64,000 nt of DNA from contig NW_025062476.1 in the NCBI RefSeq assembly GCF_000002995.4, positions 4,887,001 to 4,951,000 on the forward strand, written 5' to 3'. Positions 14,001 to 28,350 of this stretch are shown here, piece after piece; the stretch's first letter is position 1; each line of letters begins with the position of its first letter. This stretch comes from Brugia malayi. Lineage: Eukaryota; Nematoda; Chromadorea; Rhabditida; Onchocercidae. Made by a program: the position numbers and the translations under genes. The notes under the pieces were generated by a model. It saw only the letters and a list, made by a program, of their open reading frames with translations, searched no databases and was not told where the DNA came from.

Positions 14001-17000
14001 CTCATTTATATTTTTAATATTAAAAAGGTTTTTGTCGTGGAAACTTTAAATGCTATTGGTGTTAGTATATTAGCATTTAAAATACTGCCTAATTTGGATG
14101 CTATTACAGGTCAGTTTATTTCATTTCTATCATTTAAAATGAAATGTTAAATGGTTAGCAAAATTTTTTAAATTGAATTTATTTTGACATTATCAGACAA
14201 GTGATTTTGAACATTTTTTGCGATGCAAATAAAATTTGATAAACAAATAGAGAATGTTAAAATTTTGCCATTAAAATTAAGTTTTTAATTACTTATAGGA
14301 GCAATGCTTACTAATTTTGCATGCTTCGTGCCCAGCATTTTATTGTTATTAAGTCGTCGACCAAATCGTTTAGCTATATTACTTATGGCCATTGATACTC
14401 TTTGTATTATTGTACAAATTATCGCATTATGGACAATTCCAGTGAGAATTTTTATTTTTTTATAAAAAACAAAGAAATAACATTTCAAACTACAGTATTC
14501 AATTTTGAATAAAATAGAAATTTTGTATTAATTAATCAAATATCATAGCAAAAACATTGGTAGTAAAAACATTGTTAACATTTTTTCATAAAAATTTATA
14601 TAATAACAAATGTTGATAAAGTAAGTATCAATTAATTTAAATGTAATTTACCTTATAGTGAAGTGAGTGGGAAGAAAAGAAGACTGGTTGGGGAAATTGA
14701 TTAGAGTAACAGTTAAAAATAAAACTTGAATTTTAATTTTAAAGTAGCTGATATGTCATCTGATCTAATGAAAAATGGACGAATCATTCCGGATGCTTTA
14801 TGTAATACTTACCTGTTTTTCTGGAAAGAATTTGAATAAATTCATGTTTATTGCACCACATTTGTATCAGTCCAAAAATTATTTATTATCAGCTGAATTA
14901 ATATCATCTGAACTTCATTAAAATCATTATCAGATGAATTAATATTTTCTTAGCTTCAAAATTATTTTATTAATTTTATCAAAATTTTAGAAAATGTTAC
15001 AGAATTGATATCGTTATCAGTTATCTCTTTCATTTGTTCTTTCATGCACTATTACAATATTTTTTGCAACCCTGATTTCAAAAAAAAAAAAAAGAAAAAA
15101 GAAACATATTGACTTTGAAAATTAACAAAATATTAGAATTAATTAATTGATTAATTAATTACTGACCTAAATGATTTAATATTTTAGAATCTCAATGCAT
15201 CACTACAAAAGTTCAAATTTATTTTACCATTTTGCTTGATATTAATATCGCTTGGTTGGTGGCAAAATTTCGTACACATTGAAAGTGCCTTAGCACCAAT
15301 TCGTGCATTGGCGCGATTTGCTGTAACGTTAAATGAACGACGTTCGAAGACTTACGTTCTAATTTCAATTTGGAAATGTATCGTTTATTTGCTTATGGTT
15401 TTCTTAGTACTTACCAATAAGTAAGCTAATACTTTTCTAATTTATATTTTAAATTTCTAAACTATCCCAATAATTCTGGACTTTATCTGAAATGTATATT
15501 TCTTGTCGTTTGTTAGTTAATCGATTGACTAACAAAAAGAAAAATATTTTAATTCGGTATTGTTATCAAGTCGATATTAATTAAGTGTATAGATAAAAAT
15601 TATAATTAGAAATTGATGAGTAATAAAAAATAATTAGTCTCAAATTAGAAAAACTAATCAAATCTATTTTAATATCACTGGTCGTAATTAATAGTAATAA
15701 ATTAATTATTAATAAAGTAAACTTAACTTAATAAAATTATTTCAGCATCTAATTAATTCAGTTTAGTCACTTAATTTAATTTACTTACCGATGCTTTTGT
15801 TTATCAGATGATCATCATATTTTTATAGTTAAAACTAATCTTCAGTATTGTCTCTCTCTCTCTCTCTCTCTCCCTCCCTTTCTTTCTTTTCTTTTCACTC
15901 TTTCTGATCTCTTTTATTCATTTAATCCTAATCTTTTATTAGAATTTCACAGTAATAAAAAAAATTTTAGTTTAACATCAAAAGATCTCTTCGAAAATGA
16001 TCCATTCGGAGAAAAACTGCAAACAATCACTGCTCGAAATTTGAATCAAACTCAAATCAATAAATTCTATGAACGTATGAAAATTGAAATAGCTAAGAAT
16101 GGTCAGTTAATGCAATGAATTAGAATTTCTTTAATAGCATTTGCAATTAATTCCAAATATCAAAAATTAAACTATGAAACAAAGAATCATTAAGAAACCA
16201 TTTCGTATAATCTTAATTTGAAATTCATATTTATATAAGTGAAAATTTATCCCAAAGTTATAGATATTAAAATGATTCAAATAAGAAAATTTATAGAAAA
16301 CTATAAAATGCCATTTCAAGGTTTCAAATTTTGATCAATAATGCTATCCGTTAATATTGCTTTCTCATAATCATACTTTATCAGTAAAAGTTTATTAAAG
16401 CAATTGATTAAATAAAATTGTTGTTAAAAAGAACAACGATACATTTGTAAATAATATTTTATTCTTTTAGAGAACGGTGAAATGTCATCTGCAAATGCTT
16501 TGAAATTTGTTGGAATGCAAATGATGAAACCATCTCTTGTATTGAAAAGTTATCGTAATCGTAATCTAATCAATCAATGGAACAATCATAATTCACAGTT
16601 TTTTCCTGATCAAAGTCAATCAGTACAACACAAATCACCTGCCTTATCACCTGTCTTATCAACGACAATACAATCACTTCAACCTCAAAAAATTAATAAA
16701 TATAATAATGGTCACAGTATGATACCTTATTCAACAGCTATTGATAGTAATTTTGAATCAAATGATTCATCACAGAATTCATTCAGAGAACAATTTGAAA
16801 AATTTACGAAAAATCGACAGAAACGGACAATTGATGATGATGATGATGAATATGAAATACCACCAAATACTTATAATGTATGAATAATTAAAGTATTTTT
16901 AATTTTACTAAATCTAATCTTAATTATTTTGCTAATCATAAATGAAATCGAATAAAACTCATAAAATTCGTTTATCAAAAATTTATTTACTTAATAAACA

Positions 17001-20000
17001 AAAAAATCGATCAATTAAATAAGCTAAAATCTGGCATTTTAAAAACATTCAATAGTTTTTGATATTCTTCACTTTAATTATTCATTAATTCGAATAATAC
17101 GAAAGAAATTAGTTCTGATAACATTACTGATTAGCAAAATCAAAATTGATAATTGATATTATCAAAAATTTAAAATTTTCCCTTTTTAATAATTGCAATA
17201 GTTAATTTTTTTTTAGATATACGATGATTACGTAGAATTAAATCAGTATACAACTTCATTTGATGCTCTTTGGATTGTTCTTGCTCAAGCTATAGCTGTA
17301 ATACTTACCTATCACACTTCTAAGTTTGCTTGCAAGGTAAAACTTTTAATCTAAATTTCAGATTTTTCTTTTCTTCATTTTTTTGATCATTGAGAAAGAG
17401 TTTTTAAAGTTCAATTGAAATTTTTTTTAAATAATTGAGAAATATTTTTCTTTTTTCTAATTTTATGGAATTAAATTGCAATTCATTAATTTTTTTTTAT
17501 TATTATTTTAACAAATTATTCTATTAATATTCTAGGAATTTATTGTTTTTTGTTTTAATAATTTATTTTATTTTTATTTTTGTTATTGTTTTGCTATATT
17601 AAATGTAATTTATCTAGGCTGTTTTATTTGAGTTAACCGATAATAGATTAATTAAGAAATCGATTAAGCTAAACTTTGTCGAATAAATACTATCAAATAA
17701 ATTTATCCTTCTTCCAACTAATTAATTAATTAATTAAATTTCAGGTAATGTTACAACGAACCTGTTTTGCACTACCTGTGGTACTTAGTGTTCCGGCAAC
17801 TGTTGCAGTATTGTTGGCAATGTGCAGAAAGCGATACATCGATGCTTGTCATTCAACTAATTTTCTTCCCAAAGTAAATTTTTCTGAAATGATTGCACAG
17901 TTTTTTTTTTTTATTTTGTTTTTTGACAGAAAATTTTCTTCCAAAATAATTACATTTTTTCAGTGAAATTTCTTTTTTTACTGTCAATGAATTTTTTTTA
18001 GTTAAATTCAATGAATAATAAATGCTCAAAAGTTTTTTGTTTCATTTTGTTATCAAAGAACTTTCGCTTATGCTTTCAAAATGCTTTCAAATTCATACTT
18101 AATTGTAATATTTTAAATAATCTAGTTTGATATAAACTTATTTTTTATATTTATATAAAATTAAATTTATTTTTTATACAAATTAAAAATTTCCGTATTT
18201 ATGTTAAAATTTAATAGAATTTATTCGATATTACTTTTTAGGAATTATTCTGGCGTTGTAATACTGCAAAAAATTTATCGGAATTTTTGCTCTCGCCATT
18301 GACACAAATTTGGTTTGCTATTTTAATGGTACAATTATGGATAACATTGCATCTTTGGAGGCCACGTCATGAAAGACTTGCTAAAACTGCCAAGTGAAAA
18401 TTTTAGTAAATTCAAAATTAAATTTTTTTTTTAAATGAAAAGACAATAATTAATGATTGCTTCATTAATATAATGCTTAATTTTCTTTTCCATAAAAAAA
18501 TAAGTTTCAAAGAAGAAACAAGAAATTAAACTATTTTCGAAGATTTTAAAAGAATTAAATTTAAAACTTTCAGAAATTTTACCTAATCATTGCTTTTTAA
18601 AGACTATTCATTCTACCCTACAATAGTGCTCTATTCACGGATCAATGTTTGGCATTAAATCGAAGATGTGATGATAAAACAAAAATTCGAACTGAGGTCA
18701 TAGTTCAATGAAGCGCTATTTTTTTTCTCTAGGATGTCCTATCAGTTAGAAAAATAAGTGATAAAAACCTGAAAATCTGAAAGTCTAAATTTTACAATTT
18801 TCTATTTTTTCAGGATTTGGATTTTGATGTAGAAGACTTATCAACACGTAACATAAATTCTGGATTGACGTATATAAAACCCACTGCTTCATCACTATCA
18901 AGTGATTCGACGACTAAAGTAATCGAAACAGCTATGATAAAGTTTGTTAAACTGTTAATAAAATACAAAAAAAGATATTTATCTATTAAAAAAATCAATA
19001 AAAAACGACTAATCATTGACTATTCCAATAATTAATTAAGGAACTGATTATTTATGAAAAATATTGAACCACTGAATTAATCAAAATTATTTAGTAAATA
19101 ATTAATTCATAAAATCTTCTCTTCTCTCCGTTTTTTTTTTCTGCCAAAATTTTGATTTTTTGAAATTAAATTTATGGAAAATTTCTGAGATCTTAATTTT
19201 TAGCAATTATTGATAATAAGGATGAAAAATTTTACACTTATGTGAAATTTTTAATTTATAAAAATTACCATTTTCATACCAAAAATTCGCATTATTTACG
19301 TGACACATTGTACTTTTACTTGATTATTTTACTTAATTATCACAATTTATCAACTTACTGTTATTACATTGATAAATTGCATTCTTAAGGGAAATGGCAT
19401 CATCTGCAGATGCAGTGACAAAAATTTACGTTTGTGCAACAATGTGGCATGAAACTGCACTCGAGATGACTTGCATGCTGAAAAGTATCTTTCGTCTTGA
19501 TGAGGACCAATGCGCCCGAAGAAATGCTCAAAAATATCTTAAAGTATTTATTTCACATAAAAGTTTTTTGGGTAAATAAAATTTCATTTTAATTATAATA
19601 TTATTTAATTTTTATTTAAAAGAAAAGAAAATATAATTTTTCTTTTTGCTTCTTTTTTTTAAAGATTATCGATCCAGATTACTATGAATTCGAAGCGCAT
19701 ATATTTTTTGATGATGCGTTTGAAATAAACGAATATGGTGAACCTGTAATTAATAAATTTGTTCAACAATTAATTGAAAAAATTGATGAAGCAGCCAGGT
19801 TTTATTAAAATAATTTATTAGTTGAATTTGCAATGCATTATAATTACTTTCGTTTTTTCTTTTGCTAAAAATCAAAAATTGAATTTAAAGAATTGAGTGG
19901 AATAAATAGATTTGCTGATAAAATAAATTTTAGTGCCTTGCACCAAACTCAGATGAAACTTAAATCACCGAAAAAAATTTCAACTCCATATGGTGGACGA

Positions 20001-23000
20001 TTGAGTTTTATTATGCCTGGCAAGAATAGATTAACGATACATTTAAAAGATAAACAAAAAATTCGCGTTCGAAAACGTTGGAGTCAAGTAATTTTCCACT
20101 TTTAGTTTCTCCAAATTTTTTTTACAAATAATTCAATTTTTGCAAATTCAAATTTATTTTCTTTTATGGCTATTGAGCTCAAAATTTTAATTTTAATAGT
20201 AAATGTTCCTCATTTTTTTTATTCCTAAAACTCTTAAAATTGTTTTATTTTAAAAATTTACACTATAATTAGCTGCTAATTAGTAAGTTTTTTTTTTTTT
20301 TTTTAATTTGAACAAATTAATCAGTTTGGTTTATAAAGATATCATTTTTAAATTATTTAAAATTTATCATTTAGGTGATGTATCTATACTATTTGTTGGG
20401 TTATCAATTAATGATGAAAGTGGATGATGAAATGAGGAAAGAAATAATCTCAGAGAATACTTTCATTCTGACCTTAGATGGCGACGTGGACTTTTCGCCT
20501 CAGTGTGTTCATTTACTTATCGATTTGATGAAGAAAGATCGACGTCTTGGAGCAGCGTGCGGTCGAATACATCCACGTGGAACTGGTAATGGTTGCAGAT
20601 GAAAAAAAGCTCTTGAGAATACTAAAATTTCAAAGTAATTTGAAAAATTCCTTTTCTTGAGATAGAGAAATGAAGTTTAAATGGATAATAATTTTAAAAA
20701 ATTTGCAACACATTTTTTTAATTAATTTATTTTTTTTTATCTTTTTTTTGTTTTTGCAATTTTAAAAGAATAATTTATTTTAGGTTTAATGATATGGTAT
20801 CAAAAATTTGAATATGCAATTGGACATTGGTTGCAAAAAGCAACTGAACATATGATTGGCTGTGTACTTTGCTCACCTGGATGCTTCTCATTATTTCGAT
20901 CATTGGCTTTGATGGATGATAATGTTACTAGACGATATGCATCTAAGGTTCTGCTATTTTATTTCATTTTTTTCTTTTAAATTTCTAAAACAATAAGATA
21001 TTATTTAACAGAAATTAATCAATTTTCTTTTTTAAATTTCACAACTGAGATATTAATTAATTTACTGTAGGGATAAAATCATTTTTATTTTTAAGCATTT
21101 GCTTACAAATTATTTTACAACACTTTCAAATCTTCAAAAAACTTATCATTTTTTTTTTTTCTGTTTTAGGCCGAAAACCCAGTTGATTTTATTCAATATG
21201 ATCAGGGTGAAGATCGTTGGTTATGTACTTTACTTTTACAACGAGGTTATCGGTAGATTTTGCAACTAACTTATAGTTTTATTATAATTTACTAACACTT
21301 CCTATCAGTTCAGTTATCTGATAAGAAATGGAAAAATGTTTGATTTATATTTTCACATCTTTTTATCGATATCGACACTTTTACACAACAAATTGTTTCA
21401 TTCTATTTTCAATAGTTAATTATTAAATTGAAAATTTACAAATAAACTTTTGTAAAGAAGCAAAAAAAAAAAATTTTTTTAAACATTCTTCATATAGGGT
21501 TGAGTATTGTGCAGCATCAGACGCATTAACTTATGCGCCAGAAGGTTTCAATGAATTTTTCAATCAGCGCCGTCGTTGGATACCATCTACATTGGCAAAT
21601 ATTATTGATCTGTTGCAAGATTACAAGAATGTTATCAATGTGAATGAATCAATTTCCATTTGGTAACAATTTAATATTTTATAAAAAAAATTTTTTTATT
21701 TGAAAAAAAAAATTACAGTTTTTAAAAAAATTTTATAATATAGATAATAGCTTTTTCCAATTGTAAATGATAGGTTAAATTGTTATGAACAGCTTCATTT
21801 CTTTTTGGCATCAACTACTGAGATTTACTTTACTTTTTTATTTTAATTTAGAATCTTAACCAATTTCAAAGGATTCTTTTTTTTTTTTTTCTATTTAACA
21901 ATATCATTTAAATTTCTTTTTCTTTCTCCCTTTCTCTCTTTCTTTTTTCATCAAAAATTTATCCTTCTTTTAAGACAAATATTTCTCTATTATTTTATAG
22001 CTAATCATGAGATAAAAATGCTTATTAATAGTTTGTTTGTTTGTTCTTTTTTTCACATAAATTACAATTTTTATTGAGAATATTATTTTAGGTATATATT
22101 ATATCAATGCATAATGCTAATCTCATCAATTCTTGGCCCTGGGACAATTTTTTTGATGGTTGTTGGTGCCTTATCCATATCATTTAATATTGACACTTCA
22201 CTGTCATTATTTGTTGTTACTTTACCAGTTGCATTATTTTGTTTTATGTGTTTTATAAGTGATTCAGAGAAACAGGTATATCTGATTAATCCATTCGTTT
22301 AAATTAATCAATAAAATTTTTGCTTAAAGAAAAAAAAAGAAATAAACATTCCGTTACTGTTTCTTTTTTTTTTTTAAAAAAAAAGGTATTTAGTAATAAA
22401 ATAATATTAGTACCAATTTTCACACCAATTTTATAAATAGATAGAAGCAAAGCTTTTTCTTTAAGATTTATTTCTTTTTCTTTTTGTTTGGTTTTTTTTT
22501 TGAATGTTAGAAAAGAAAAAGTTAAAGTTAAATTTTTTCCTCTATGCATCCAAAATTTTGTATAATTAATTTAATTAATCTGGTAATTCAATTAATATGC
22601 CTGTTTGCTTATTTTTACTTTAAGTTTAATTCATTTCTTCAGTTAATGGCAGCGCAAATTATCGGTGCACTATTTGCTATGCTAATGACAGCTGTAATTG
22701 TTGGAACAGTAATACAAATGCAAAAAGATGGTATCATGTCACCACATTCGATATTTTTACTTTTTGTTATTGGAAGGTATTTTGATTTTATTAAATTTTA
22801 GTATTCGCAAATTTTTTTAAAAAAAGAATTACGAAAAGTTTATCAAAATTCTAAAAAATCACAAGAAATCTTCGAAAAAAAAAAAGGAAAATCCTTCTTT
22901 TCCTTTAGTTTCTTCACCGCTGCTATATTACATCCACTAGAATTTACCTGTATAACACCGGGAATTCTATATTTCCTGGCAATACCATGCATGTATATGT

Positions 23001-26000
23001 TACTTCCAATCTATAGTTTATGCAATTTGAATAATATTGCTTGGGGAACACGAGAAAATCCAAAAGGTTAAAGTTGAAATTTTAAAAAATTCTAAGCACA
23101 AAGTGTAATTTTCCAAAAGAACTATTTCTCGTCTTTTAATTATGTAAACAAATAATTTCATTAATGATTAAATCCTCATAGAAATAATTCAAATAACAAA
23201 TAATTCAAATAAGTAAAAAAAAAAATCAATTATCTATCCTCAATATAATGAAAGAAAGAAATTGCTAATTACAGTGGAAGGAAATGATCCTATAAGACAA
23301 AAGCGCCCCAAACATATTGACCTAATAAGCAATAATGCTGTCAATAATGAGGTAAAGGTTTTAAAACTAAAAAGAAAAGAATAATATAATACTAATTCTG
23401 AGCATGTGATGAATTCGATTTTTAAAATTTCAGCAAATTCAATTGTAGAAATAATTTTATAGTGCGCTAATTTTTAATCTGTCTCTCACGTCCATACTTT
23501 TCAATCCTTTTCAAGCAAAAATTTTTATGGTTTAAATTTGTCCAAAAATAATTTTTCTTATTTTGAATGATATAATTAAAGTGAGTAGTATAATTATCAA
23601 TTAATTGAGTTAATTTATAATTAAATTTGAGAAACAATTAACATATTATGGCTTTAATATTTGAGCTTTTTAATTATTAGCTAGTTCATTTATTACTATT
23701 ATTATTAATAATTAACTATTCATTAATAATAATAACTCTTATTATCGTTATGATTATTGTTCTTAATTATTCTTATTTGTTATTAATCATTCGTTGAGTA
23801 TTAAATTACATTACTACTCTTATTTAACTTTCTTCTATTTTTTTTTTCTGAAATTATTTATCAAAAATTATTTGTAATTACTAATTATGCTAAAAAATTA
23901 CAGAAAATTTTTTCCTAGGTGGACGGTGAAATAGCAATTGGTTGTGGCGCAGCTTGTCGCTTAATATGTTGTTTGAGAGATAAATCAGCGGAAACAGCAC
24001 AGGTATATTGATAGAGGAACAGAATTAATGAATTATAATTTTGTTGTTTTATTTACTAAGAATGAAATAAGAAAAAAATAAAAATTAAATATTGAATTAT
24101 TAAAATTACTATAGATTTGGCAATTAAGTGGTAAAGTAAATGAAATGATGGATAAGTTAGATTGCATTGGATTGCAATCAACGGGAATGCCAATATCAAC
24201 TCGAACAGTTCATACAAATGCACTGGCAAATAATTCAGAATTAGCTAAATGGGAGAATAATTCAATTAAGGAAGATCAGGTAAAAGAAGGAAAGAAAAAG
24301 ATATTTATTTTAATTACTTTTAGTTTTGTAAAAAATAAATGCATTAGATGACAATTATCATGCATTAACTTAATCCAAAAGTTTCAGAAGAATTTAATTT
24401 AAACTTTTAAGTTTATATTTAAATTTTTAGACAGATGTAGAAGATGATCGTGATATAACTAATCAGTCAGCTGCTGCTATGCGTAATCGTAAATGGAATT
24501 CTAAAATAAGCGAAGTATGGTTAAATGATAAATGCATTCGAGGAGCGGAAAAAGATTGCTTGGATCCGGATGAGGAAATTTTCTGGAATGATGTTATCAA
24601 TAAATATTTAACACCAATTATTCATAATCAGTTAGAACAGAAAAATATTAGAGATGGTCTAATGTTACTAAGAAATAAGGTTGGAATAGTTTGATTTGTA
24701 CTGAAATTTTGATTTATTTTAAAAGTTATTCATTAGCAAATTAATTCCTTCGCTTTTTTTTTTTAAAAAAAAGAGCAAAGGAAAGCCAAAGGTTTTTTAT
24801 TTTTGCTCATTTAAATTTTTTTGTTGCATGTATAAATTATGGAAATAGATGAAAATGTCATCTTTCTGTATAATCTTCCTCTGCAGATACTTACTTATTA
24901 CAAGCTGAAGTTACTTACCTGTTTCAGGCTAAAAATATTTACCTGTGTAAAAATTAATAATAATTATCTTACAGCACTTCTTAAACACACCTTTATGCAA
25001 ATTTATCATGTAATTATGCTTGAATCTTTTTTGCCCTAACCAATCACTGATATAACTTTATTGGATATTTAAAGTTTTTAAACTTTAATTACTTCTCACT
25101 TTTTATTTATTTTCTTTTTAGGTTTGTTCAGGATTTTTTATGGTAAATGTCGTATTTATCATTATTGTACTTTTGCTGCAATTACAAAAAGATTGCATTC
25201 ATATTGAATGGCCATTAGGTCCACGTTATAATCATACGATCATTCCATGCAACACGGATATTCGGGAACCAATTTGGGTAGTTACACGATTGCAGTTAGA
25301 ACCAATCGGATTAGTCTTTCTACTTTTCTTCATGTCCATTCTTATCATTCAGGTATTTACCTAGAATCAATCTCGTTTTTTGCTTATATATCCTTATCAT
25401 AGTATATTTTAATTTCTTTATAATGCGTTTTTATTTCACTTATTTTTCTTATTTCAAATCATTAGTTTTTTTTTGTATTTTCTAAATTTTTTAAGCCTTT
25501 TTTTTGCTTTTTTTGAGAAGAAATTAGTTAGTGATCATATTTGCAGTTCATAGGAATGTTATTGCATCGTTTTGGTACTATGGCGCATATAATTGCGTCA
25601 ACGCAATTATTTTGTTGGCGTAAACGTGTAGATCATTTGACGGAAGATGAATTGGTTGTACAAAATGCAGTTGAAATAGCACGTGAGCTACAAGCTATCC
25701 GTGGAGTTGACGAACCCAATGAAAATGCTCCATCAGTATAATTATTTTGAAAATTATCATCTTGAAACAATCGTTTTTTTAATCTGAAAATATATTTTAT
25801 AACTTTATTTCTTGCTTTCAGTTGTTTTTCATTTGTTACCTTTTTCAAAATTTTATTGTGTTTTAGAATTATATCATCGACTTTAATGATGGTGAGCTTA
25901 AAAATGATTTCAGGAGGAGCAAGCAATCTCACGTCGAAATATTGTTCGCAATCTAGAATCTTCCAAGCGTTCAATGTATCGACCGAAAACGGAAACGCTT

Positions 26001-26679
26001 GATGCTGCATTCAGGAAACGTTTCTTTGCGCTGTCAATTAACAAAGCAGTTGATCGTTCTAATAGTGAAAGACGTCTAACGTTACGTCGGAACACCATTC
26101 GCGCTATTGAACGACGTCGGAATTCTATTTTTGGGAATCAACAACCAAATGAAGTAATTTTATTGATAAGTTGATAAAGAAAAAAATACGCTCTTGGAAA
26201 GTCAGTAGAGTTTTAATTTTGATAATTTTGATCATATCGCATCCAAATAATCTTTTCATTTCTCCCACATCAAGATGGAAATGATAAAATTCAGATTTTG
26301 TTTTTTTAAAGATTTTTAATGTTAAGCATTTTTTAATTTTAATTTTAAAGATTTATGATTAATTTGCTATCGATTGGGCCATTTATGATTGAAATTTTTT
26401 ATTTGAATTTTTAGATGAAACAGATAACCTCACAACAATGGATTTAAAAAATGTTTATCATTGGAATGTTGGTTAGGTGATAAAATAAAAAATTACTGAC
26501 AGTGCATAAAGCTTTCAAGTTTTAGCTGATTATGAGTTATTTTCTTCAAGGACGAAGCAGTATCATTGATGACAGATCGACGACAAATAACAAATGATGA
26601 AAATTCTAATGCAACGCGACGAAGCAATCTTTTACATTTATTCGACAATCCGTTAAATGATTCCGGAAATAAAACATAA
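11094..26679 (+). CDS. chs: Chitin synthase (GT2 family, multi-pass membrane)
   Basis: Polymerises GlcNAc from UDP-GlcNAc into chitin at the plasma membrane; in nematodes used for egg shell or pharynx. Thirty-two exons close in frame to 1709 aa: 11094-11296, 11383-11453, 12110-12277, 13628-13791, 14028-14109, 14299-14441, 15188-15420, 15971-16101, 16471-16877, 17217-17336, 17745-17873, 18242-18393, 18603-18696, 18814-18941, 19390-19543, 19665-19798, 19934-20087, 20375-20585, 20784-20947, 21170-21252, 21498-21662, 22092-22275, 22643-22776, 22909-23066, 23275-23351, 23919-24002, 24115-24279, 24431-24679, 25122-25352, 25547-25735, 25914-26153, 26551-26679. N-terminal and C-terminal membrane clusters flank the catalytic core. 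Visible motifs: LDGDVDF (924-929), CGRIHPRG (951), QGEDRW (1026), QRRRW (1065-1069) and WGTRE (1248-1252). The start is taken at the ATG 13 bp after an acceptor (TTTTATAG), typical of trans-splicing. The 14028 acceptor is weak. Whether this is the CHS-1 or CHS-2 paralogue is not decided. Confidence 0.95.
13380..13452. repeat. 28-bp tandem repeat, 2.6 copies
   Basis: Units at 13380-13407 and 13408-13435 plus a 17-bp partial unit. They share T(C/T)TAGTATC at the start and TCATTTGTGA at the end. The repeat lies in the chitin synthase intron just before the exon at 13628. Confidence 0.85.
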
Positions 26680-28350
26680 TTTGCTAGTGAAATTTTCATT
26701 TTCTGTTTACTTCATTGTTTATTTTTATATTGTTTCTATGTTTGTAGCTTGTATAATTGGTTATAATTTCTATCTTTCTTATATATATATTTTTTTTAAC
26801 AGTACAAGAAAAAAATACAATGATTGCTTTCTATAAATTACAACGACATAATCTCAATTGATAAACGATAAAAAGAATGATAAGCAAGATACGAAACTGA
26901 ACAGTTTGTTCTTACTACCAAATGATAGATAAATACTTTACATAGCAAATGTAAGCAAATGACAAAAAAATAACTGTTCAGACAGAAATTATTAAGAATA
27001 AATAAACTTGTCATAAACAAAAATTCATAGAAATTTCCGACTTATTACAATGTCCTGTTTCTTTCCCTTTCTTATAAAAATTACTGTCCGGAATTATATA
27101 AAAATACACAGGAAAATTAATGTAAAATAACTGCAATAGTTAAATGTTTTACAGATAATTCTGAAAAAATAGTTGAAAACGCTAAGTATTAAAAAGGAGA
27201 AAAAGCACAAATCTCTGATTTAGTACATGATTTGAATTTATGAGAACAAAATTTAACTTTGAGATATAATTTGAATTTGAAGAGCTAATGTAGTCAATTT
27301 CAAATTAAATTATATTGCGACTAAAACATACTGATATACTGTAACGCGGTAATATTTCTCTGTGTTACAGTACACCGTTACAGTACCCTGATTGCAACAT
27401 TGCAATGGTTTATCTGCTGTACTATATGCCATTAGATTGTCATACGGTAGTATTTCATTGCACTACAGTACATTTTTTTGCTATAAAATTTATGCATAAT
27501 ACTATTAATTGTTAGAAAATTAAGCAATTTCTCAAAATTCTTTCAATAGGAAATCATTTACATAAGTCATCCAATGCGTATTACTTTTGAACAGTTGCAA
27601 AAATTCAAAAACTCCTACCTAATCTTTTAAAAAAAAATTAATGAGAATTATTTAAACTTATCGTATATCACTGTTAGTTCAAATATTGTAGTTTTTTAGT
27701 TTTTGTTGAATAGAATATTTATAAACGAAATGGATGTAAAATTAAATGGGAAAAGTTATATGTTCCATTAATTAGCACTTTTAAATTTCTTAAATTTTAT
27801 AATAAACATTTATTAATTTTATATCTTTTTTTTTCTCCCACCTACTTCTTCTTTCTCTCTCTCTCTTTTTTTCATGATTTTGTATGTACATTAATAACTA
27901 TAAATTCTAGCATTTTACTATGATTCATTTTTATTTAAATTTTTCATTTAAATTAATTATTTTTCATTGTAATATAAACTTAACAATAGTTTTGCTCGGA
28001 TCATTTCGGATCATTGTTATATTTGTTGCAGTTAGAGAAAAGTATATTGAAAGGAAATTTTTTTGTTTCATTTCTTGATTGATAAAAAATTAAAGGAAAA
28101 AATAACTTGTTTCAATTTATGTGGAGGAATACAAATAAATTAAAATTTACTTTTTTTTATTCTTAAATAAAAAAATGAATTAACTTTCACTAATAGCAAA
28201 ATAAATTAGTAATTTCATATTTCTTCCTAATATGTCTTCTCATTCTGTGCTTCAGTAATTTTTTTTTACATCGCTAAATAATCTTTTGAAAATTTGCATT
28301 AATTATTTCAAATTTTAATAGTAAATTTCAGTAGTTGAATGAAATGAAAA
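26680..28350. other. Intergenic region after chitin synthase
   Basis: Contains the chitin synthase 3' UTR (candidate AATAAA at 26997-27002), a decayed palindromic repeat at about 27338-27472 listed separately, pyrimidine-rich sequence, and a strong acceptor (AATTTCAG, ending 28331) 19 bp before the next start codon. The 1.7-kb spacing is too wide for a typical nematode operon. No other gene seen. Confidence 0.6.
27338..27472. repeat. Decayed palindromic repeat
   Basis: TACTGTAAC at about 27338 is matched by its reverse complement GTTACAGTA about 25 bp on, and CCGTTACAGTA repeats the arm. A 28-bp segment starting CGGTAATATTTC at 27347 recurs with about six changes at 27445 (CGGTAGTATTTC, both ending ACAGTACA). 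This looks like a remnant of a small non-autonomous element, but no terminal repeat or target duplication could be fixed. Confidence 0.55.

Noticed and set aside
18919..19035. Continuation of the chitin synthase frame past 18941 into the intron
   Set aside because: The donor AA|GTTTGT at 18941 joins 19390 in phase and gives the expected residues leading to TKIYVCATMWHE; the extension is Lys-rich and ends in a stop.
25633..26174. Open frames on the minus strand and in other frames across the last chitin synthase exons
   Set aside because: They are antisense or out-of-frame shadows of exons 25547-25735 and 25914-26153, which carry the conserved reading frame.
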